Shown: in pieces, positions 58,013-64,000 of the stretch | Position numbering within the stretch: the stretch's first letter is position 1 | Layout of the letters: each line of letters opens with the position of its first letter | From: Yamagishiella unicocca | Taxonomy: Eukaryota > Chlorophyta > Chlorophyceae > Chlamydomonadales > Volvocaceae | DNA length: 64,000 nt | Direction of reading: 5' to 3' | NCBI GenBank assembly: GCA_003116995.1 | Contig: BDSL01000008.1 | Location: forward strand, 372,001-436,000 | Made by a program: the position numbers and the translations under genes | The notes under the pieces: model-generated | Databases searched by the model: none | What the model was told of the DNA's origin: nothing | What the model saw: only the letters and a program-made list of their open reading frames with translations

Positions 58013-60254
58013 ATCGCCCGCCTGCCCGCGTGCCCGCCTGCCCGTCTCTAAGCGTCGACCCATGGGTCTCCTCTCACCCCCCTCCCGCCTCGGGTGCACG
58101 CGGCCCCAGGCCGCACCTTGTGCCCGTGATCTGCGTGTTGAGCACGCCGCTGAGCGGCGCCTTGGGTTCTTGAGCGCGACCGGTGACGCTGCCGGTCCGT
58201 TCCGCCACCATGGTCACGTGGCTCGTGACGCTCGCGCCTCGCTCCAACAGCGACCCTAAGTCGCCACCACGGTCGGCAGCGTGACAACTGCTGCTGAGCC
58301 CCACCGTCGCTTGCACGTGCACCGAAACCGCGTCATGTGAGGAGTGCAGCTGCGACTGGTGGAACGGAGGCTGGTCGGACGCGGAGGGCCCCCGCAACTG
58401 CATCATGAAGCCGTACTGCAGCGCGGCGGCGGCGGCGGCGGCGGCGGCGGGTGGCGGCGGCGGCACCAGCGCCAGGCGGACCGCCATGTCGACGTGGAGC
58501 TCGGCCGAGAGGGCCTCGGCGACGGTGGTGGAGAGCACCGATGCAACGGTGCGGATGTCGGGCGCGTTGATGAGGGTATGTGCCGCGGAGCAGACCTGGA
58601 GAAGCAGCACCGGTGGGAAACCCGTCAGCTAATGACAAGATCTGCCGGTGGGAAACCCGTCAGCTAATGACAAGATCTGCCGGTGGGAAACCCGTCAGCT
58701 AATGACAAGATCTGCCGGTGGGAAACCCGTCAGCTAATGACAAGATCTGCCGGTGGGAAACCCGTCAGCTAATGACAAGATCTGCCGGTGGAAAACCCGT
58801 TAGCTAATGACAAGATCTGCCGGTGGAAAACCCGTTAGTTAATGACAAGATCTGCCGGTGGAAAACCCGTTAGCTAATGACAAGATCTGCCGGTGGGAAA
58901 CCCGTCAGCTAATGACAAGATCTGCCGGTGGGAGCAAACCTCAGCATCTCCCTCGTCGGCCCCCCGCTCTCCCAGATTCCGGCAGAAGCCGCCCCGCCCA
59001 CCCGCCCGTGCCCCCTGCGGCATGTACGACACCACCGTACCTGCCGTACGATTCTCATGTTCGGGGCCAGGAGGCAATCCACGAGCACCGCCGACACGGC
59101 CGCGACGGCACCCGGCGACGCCGACAGGTTCAGCTCCCTGGAGTCATCATCACCCGACGGCTGCTGCGGCTGGGCGCAAAGCAGCGCACCGACCAGCTGG
59201 CCACCCAACGCAAGAGGCACCAGCAGCACTAGCAGCGGCTGCGGGCGCGGCCCCTCAGCGGTGTTCCGGAGCTGGGGCAGCAGGGCGGCCCATACCTCGC
59301 ACTGCGGACCCGGGCTCACCGGCGTCGCCTGGGACCCCACCTGTGGCCAGCAGGGGGAGTGACACATTGACCCCGGCCCCTCGCACTCTCCTTCCAGACG
59401 AGCGGCGCAGACGGGATGCAGGCAACGCTGCAGATCTAGGCGCCAGGTGCGGTGCATTGAGGCAGTATGGGTGGGTTGCGGGCTGTGGGATGTAGGTTGT
59501 GGGCTGTGGGTTGCCAGCTGTGGGCTCTGAGGGTGCGGCAGGTCGTCAGGAAAGGGGAACGTCAAAGTTCGGAACGCGGCAAACAACAGTTGGGTGCGGG
59601 CGTGGCGTTATGATGATTGGTTTTTCGTACGGCGCACGCCCGCAGGTCGCTTCGGGGGCCTGAGCTCGGAGCTGGCTGCCTTGCGGCGTACGGCAACGAC
59701 ACGGCACCGTCGTCCGTACGGCGATAAGCTGGCCGGTGGCGAGGCGCCAAATGCGGTGGGTGACGCCCTTGCGCCCATGTGTTGGTTGGCGGGTTTTGAC
59801 ACGTCACGACCTGCTCGCCCTTCCCTTCCCTGACCGTGCCGTACCGTCCAACGGAGCGTCTGGCGGGCCGCCTGGGTCTTGCTGAGGGACCACGGGGACG
59901 GCATGACGTGGCCCAAGGGAAATAGGGCGGAGGGCCCCGGGCCGCAGCCACCCAGTAGGACCAGGCTGCCGCCGCACGGCGACGCGCCGAAGACACTGAG
60001 GGGCCGGGGGGTCACCACGGAGCGTAATACGGGCGAGTCTGTGTCAGGAGAGTGCTGTCATCGCTGGTGCCGCAAGGGAGCGCGCATGGACTGCTGTTCT
60101 GACATCCTTCCACACGATTGCTAATCAAAGTAGGAAATTTACGGGAACGAGAATGGGTTTGCGTTGCTTTCTTAGTAACGAGGCGCAGGCAGTCCGATAA
60201 AAGAAGGCGAACGCGTTGAGGTAACATAAAGGCACCCCTCACCCAAGGTGCCAT
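47798..60254 (-). CDS. GAF-like sensor domain plus TKL-type protein kinase
   Basis: Exons: 60254-60243 (uncertain), 60054-59845, 59340-59041, 58595-58117, 57302-57275, 56726-56091, 55610-55514, 55318-54601, 54135-54036, 53639-53325, 52960-52852, 52466-52439, 52145-52112, 51612-51367, 51028-50960, 50418-50335, 49750-49717, 49142-49094, 48644-48587, 47968-47798. Phases agree throughout; 1,258 residues, stop TGA at 47800-47798. The N-terminal half looks like one or two GAF domains (LVGALLCAQP; DIRTVASVLSTTVAEAL). The kinase (about 840-1250) is complete: IGDGGCSVVYAG, VAVKLLD, ARELAVMTSISHPNIVQ, IIMEYCDLGSL, HLHSKSLVHCDVKAANVLL, KLADFGLVG, THLAPEYFTQGTKLDYSIDM, ACWTPEPSERPS. Cys replaces Arg in HRD (HCD), common in volvocine TKL kinases. 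A roughly 65-residue acidic insert separates the ATP-binding Lys from helix C. Four exons are only 28 or 34 nt. The GAF call and the 12-nt first exon are the weak parts. Confidence 0.9.
49622..49662 (+). repeat. Single copy of the 57-bp repeat from 26993-27245
   Basis: accagctacacttcccacgt and cgagtgacaggttcttg lie in kinase intron 49143-49716. Compare the cyclase intron array 22 kb away. Confidence 0.65.
50276..50320 (-). repeat. Dispersed intron repeat, copy 5
   Basis: aatggttttttccgtgcatc and cacgggtcttcctcgaacc end about 14 nt from the donor of kinase intron 49751-50334, in the gene orientation. Confidence 0.75.
51930..52000 (-). repeat. Dispersed intron repeat, copy 6
   Basis: cctatgcatctcgaaacgtc, tgttctaaacggttttt and catccacgggtcttcctcga lie in kinase intron 51613-52111, in the gene orientation. 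Confidence 0.8.
52530..52626 (+). repeat. Dispersed intron repeat, copies 7 and 8 in tandem
   Basis: Two truncated copies: tgaggaagacccgtagatgc with aaaaaaccgtttagaacg, then cgagggagacccgtggatgc with ccgaaaaaaccg. Both lie in kinase intron 52467-52851, antisense to the gene. Confidence 0.75.
54460..54570 (+). repeat. CA-dinucleotide microsatellite
   Basis: Two (ac)n runs with occasional g lie in kinase intron 54136-54600. An accctaaacccccta motif follows at about 54571. Confidence 0.85.
57943..58012 (+). repeat. 6-bp tandem repeat (ccccga), about 12 copies, intronic
   Basis: A pure ccgacc/ccccga array lies in kinase intron 57303-58116. On the minus strand it reads ggggtc, a G-rich tract that could form G-quadruplex-like structure. 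Confidence 0.9.
58612..58932 (+). repeat. 35-bp tandem repeat, about 9 copies, filling an intron
   Basis: The unit is ggtgggaaacccgtcagcta then atgacaagatctgcc, nearly identical in all copies (g/a and c/t variants in copies 6-8). It makes up most of kinase intron 58596-59040 and comes within about 15 nt of the 3' splice site. Each unit on the gene strand carries ttagctgac, which fits the CTRAY branch-point consensus. With no spacers it is not a CRISPR array. Confidence 0.93.
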
Positions 60255-63200
60255 TTGCGACTGCGCTCGCTTAACAAGGACAGCAGTCAAACGGCGTTCC
60301 CGCAGTCATACCTGGCGTGCGAAGCAGGGCCCAGCGCGGAGTGCAGCACTTCCATCGCGCGTCCGGCACTGACTTGCCACGACGAGTCACAGGACGCGAG
60401 TCGCAGGCTGTCAAGGACTGGACCATGTACCTGAGCGTTGGTGGCAACCGGGGTGCAGGCGCCGCTGACGCTGTTACTTGTCGCTTTATGTACAGAACAT
60501 CAAATACTAAAAAAAATGTAGTTGCGGGCTCGGAATGCTGGCCGGCGGATTCGGCTGTAACGAGTCACAGCCAGCCTTACCCAAGCGCGTGCGCCCTGGG
60601 GCTCTTCTTTTGGGCGTCCAAAGCATAAGCCCAAAAGCCAGGACATTGACCGACCGATCTTTCGAGGCGCTTTCCTCGACACTGGTCGCTGAAATTGCAC
60701 CAACAAAGCTGGCGAGCCGCCTGCCCCGATACTTCTAAATATACTACCAAATGCGATTGCGCAGCGATCTCTAGTCGAGCCAGGTTTGACAGCCGGGTAA
60801 GGGGCGGCAATCGCTCGTCTGTGGTCAGGTACGTAGATACCGCTGCCACCTGCAAAACCCGGTATCCCTATGCAATGAATATGGTTGTGGAAATAAGCGC
60901 GCCTGTAAATTCTTACTGCTATAAGGATCAATGCTATTATCAACGCGTGTATGTCAGGTACGGTCTGCTCGTCCGAGACGTCCTGAATACTGACCAGTCA
61001 TGGAAACTTCCATTACGCAACTAAAGCATATGGGAAGTAACACGGAGATAGGAATGTATAAACAGTATCTTGATAGGTTACGAGTCAATGGGTTTTCTAA
61101 AGTGCCTGTAAGGGCGTAAACAGGATGTTAGGATTGGGGCAGTACAGCCTTGTAACCCGGTACAACGGCCTTAGCACTACAAAGCGCAGGGAAAGGCCCT
61201 TCCCACACCTCGAAATTGAACCCGTTCAATAAATGATGAGATGTTACGGTGTCCCCAAACCCGGGCGAACCCAGGACAAGAGGAGGGGCCCATGCCGGGC
61301 CTCACCGTACGACACCATACGACAGCCGGGGCTGAACCCAGCAGACGCCCCGAAGAGCACAGGAAAGCCTCAAAAGGCGCATAGATAGATAAATAAGAAA
61401 AGTGTCAAATCATTGGCCCTTGCCGTATAGGAACGTCCAGTGTACGTATGCCTACGTACGTTTCTCCGCGGAGCGGACTACGTTGCTTACTGCGCACCGA
61501 CCCCCCTTGAATAAACAAAGGAGGGGTGGGTTGTCTCATTCCTGTCGACCCCCGGACCGCTGAGCTTACGTTGAGGACAAAGGATCGATGAAAATAGGTA
61601 ATCCCGAAGGTGGGCTGCAGCAGTATGTCCGGTCGCTTATTCTGCGTGCCTTATTACCGTTGGTTCTTGGTTGCACGGAATACGAATGAAGGGAAAAAAC
61701 ATGGAGGGAAATTTTCTATTGGCCGCCGCCGTGTCGATGGGCGTGATTTTGTTACGCCAGGTTACGCACGCGCCAAGCCATTAATTGGAAAGTCTGATGG
61801 CTTACGTAAGTAAGCAAGCAATCGCCATAATCTTAGCATAACTTCGATGCAACGTCCTGCGCCTAATGCATGTGACCCTAGCTAATATAACAACACGAAT
61901 AGCCCCACCCCTCAGTACCAATTTCTGAGTGTACCACTCTTCTCGCTCCCGGCCACCTGACCTCCCCCAGTGCGGAACTTGCGTTGAATGAGGGTAGATG
62001 CATGTGGGAATATTTGAAAGAGGCGAACTTTCTTCGTTGTCCTGGAATCGCCCGGGCTTCAGTTGAGGACACCGGTGTAATGCATTACATACATATGTTT
62101 TATTGCTGATGAGATGTTGCAGTGTCCCCTACTATTACAGGGATCGATGATCATCGTCTGGGGGACCCAAGCAAGGAGTCTGACCCCTAAAGTAATGTGC
62201 GGTGTGTACGTACCTGTACTGGCTGCTGATCGCTGGTTGGAGGGCAAGGTGACATTGGAAGCACATGTATAGTATTAGTGGTTGCTGGTGGTTGTGTAGT
62301 TCTGGAACGAAGGCACAAAGGCAAACCCATCTAGCTGCTGCTGGCGACACGTTGGGAGACGAAAGAGACGGAACCCCTCGCTGCCGTATCGCACCAACGC
62401 TTTACCACGCACGACATCCGTGAACACAGCGCAGGTAGGTCAACAACGCCGTAGAACCAGCACTACCACTCATACTTCATGCACCCCATCCAGAAGCAAT
62501 CGAGAAGTAGGACACCTTTTGTTGTATCAAGGAGGAGGAGGGTATACGGGGCTTTGGAACGTAACCCATGCATTGGAGGAAGTACAGAGGGAGGTTGGGA
62601 CGGCGGAGATGGATGGGATGACAGCAGGAACCCAGCCAAGTAAGGCGGCCCCGGACAACGGACGCACGCACGAAGATATGTCACCCTCAAGTCCGTTCAG
62701 AAAACGATAGCACCTTCTTAACATCTTATTGTTATAATGGTCATTTGTTAAACTCGCTCGAAGCCGGCAAGACGGGGAGACGCAAACCATTTGTCAACCA
62801 TCATTTAGAGGGACACATATATGGGCACATATATAGCTAGGGTTCCCGGTTGATATTTAACACTTTTGTTGGCTGGTTTGATGGGCGTGACGTTGTCGCG
62901 GGCGCGCGCTATTGGAAGGTTCGGAGACTCAACCCTACCTCAAACGTCAACCGCCAGCAGCAGGATGTCGGAATGATTATCAATGCAAGCTGATGCGAGG
63001 CTACTTGTCCAAAACGTGTAAAATACATATCTATTTGAAAACAAGCTTTATTTCCTTCTAAGGGTTTTACGATCTGAATGGCACTCGTCAAAACTGTTCG
63101 ACCGCGTGGTCGCGTTTTTGGCGCAGCGGTCGACTTAGCGTGAGCTTATTGATATTTAATATATTATACTATTTTCCGGGTTTCTGGCTGACAATGGTGC

Positions 63201-64000
63201 ACTCATGTTGGCTGGGTCGACCCTGGTCGACCTGCGGTTGTTACTACCAACCTAACGACCCAACGTGGAACGGAGAAATACACGAAACGTGTCACTGGGG
63301 AACGCGTGACACAAATTCCAACGTGTACCCGCCAACCGGAACTAGCTCGTCCGTAAACCACGTAATTGATGTGTATAACAAAATGTTGATGCTACTGATG
63401 CTACAGAAGACGGTAGAATGAACATGACAGTAAACTGGCGTGACAGCGCCGCCAACCGCGCGCAGCAAGTAAGGCAATCTTCCATCCGCATGCGCGCATC
63501 AAGCTCAGATTGCGAGAGGCCCTGGCCATCATGCCATCGACCGACGCATAGCGCCGCTTCCTCCTTAACGCAAGCAACGAGGAGGCGCTTTCGCCCGCTA
63601 GTCAAGCGAGCGCCGGAACCTTCGCAATGGCATGCCCCTCCTGCTCCTTCGTACACGGGTTTTCCTCGCAACCTCCCACCCAGGTCTATTGCCGTCAGTG
63701 GCCTCGCCTCTTATGCGCTGCAGGGAGTTACACCGCGCGCTGCTTCCAGCCAACGCCTCCCTATTTCTCGCGACTAAGCCTCAACAAATGTACCCGGGAG
63801 CTTCCGGGGCTCCGTCGCCTTCGGGCGATGTGCGACAGCCGCCAGTGGCTCAAAGCTGGAAACCGTGTGCCCCTCTCGCCTCCGAAGCCGACATTCAATA
63901 ATGCCGTCCCTGCAACCCACCGGCGAAACGAACTGACACCCGCCCAACGCGCGCACCCTGCGTGTACCGTTTCTGCCGATGGCAGCGCCCTCACCGTTTA
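60255..64000. other. Lower-GC region, no gene recognised
   Basis: 60255-60600 should hold the kinase promoter. tgatgagatgtt(a/g)c(a/g)gtgtcccc occurs at about 61235 and 62107, and atgggcgtga...gcgcgc...attggaa(a/g)g at about 61737 and 62881, which suggests copies of an unidentified repeat. ggagacgaaagagacg at about 62353 matches the outer end of the inverted-repeat element at 6041-6556. The plus-strand frame 63140-63421 (93 codons, Cys/Trp-rich) and the GC-rich end 63600-63900 could be exon pieces, but I cannot support a gene. Confidence 0.4.

Noticed and set aside
58612..58932. Evenly spaced 35-bp repeats resembling a CRISPR array
   Set aside because: Units abut with no unique spacers, and the array lies inside an intron of a eukaryotic kinase gene.

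Overview
The window is GC-rich eukaryotic nuclear DNA with many introns, rich in simple repeats. It fits a volvocine green alga (Chlamydomonas/Volvox group). The reasons are short exons with GT-AG introns, runs of Ala, Gly and Gln, CCCTAAAA-type (TTTTAGGG) telomere-like motifs, TKL-type kinases with an HCD catalytic loop, a receptor-type nucleotidyl cyclase, and a Cnx1 E-domain protein encoded as its own gene. Exons below were joined by hand from splice-site consensus, reading phase and protein-family fit; no transcript data were available.

Layout, left to right. (1) 95-2638 (-): an unrecognised single-pass membrane protein with a long Ser/Gly-rich tail. (2) 2639-7100: gene-poor DNA with remnants of an inverted-repeat transposon family. 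(3) 7931-10363 (-): a folate-receptor-like secreted/membrane protein whose last exon is not resolved. (4) 10472-12898: gene-poor DNA. (5) 12899-30114 (-): a 17-kb gene of 21 exons, predicted 2,852 residues: signal peptide, leucine-rich repeats, one membrane span, then two class III nucleotidyl cyclase halves, each split by long low-complexity inserts. (6) 31537-36572 (-): an EXD2-type 3'-5' exonuclease, 9 exons, 763 residues. (7) 36679-37182 (-): a 95-residue RING protein ending about 100 bp before the exonuclease start. (8) 37538-43851 (+): molybdopterin molybdenumtransferase CNX1E, 9 exons, 457 residues, with an antisense tRNA-Arg(ACG) inside its fourth intron. (9) 43852-47797: non-coding DNA with minisatellites. 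(10) 47798-60254 (-): a GAF-like/TKL protein kinase, about 20 exons, 1,258 residues. (11) 60255-64000: lower-GC DNA in which no gene was recognised.

The genes do not form one pathway. Two are signalling proteins (a receptor cyclase and a sensor kinase), one makes molybdenum cofactor, and one is a nucleic-acid exonuclease paired with a small RING protein. The most interesting features are the cyclase, whose two halves have lost complementary catalytic residues; the tight, partly overlapping RING/EXD2 pair; and a short dispersed repeat found here only in introns. Many introns also carry their own tandem array, two of which repeat a branch-point-like motif next to the 3' splice site.
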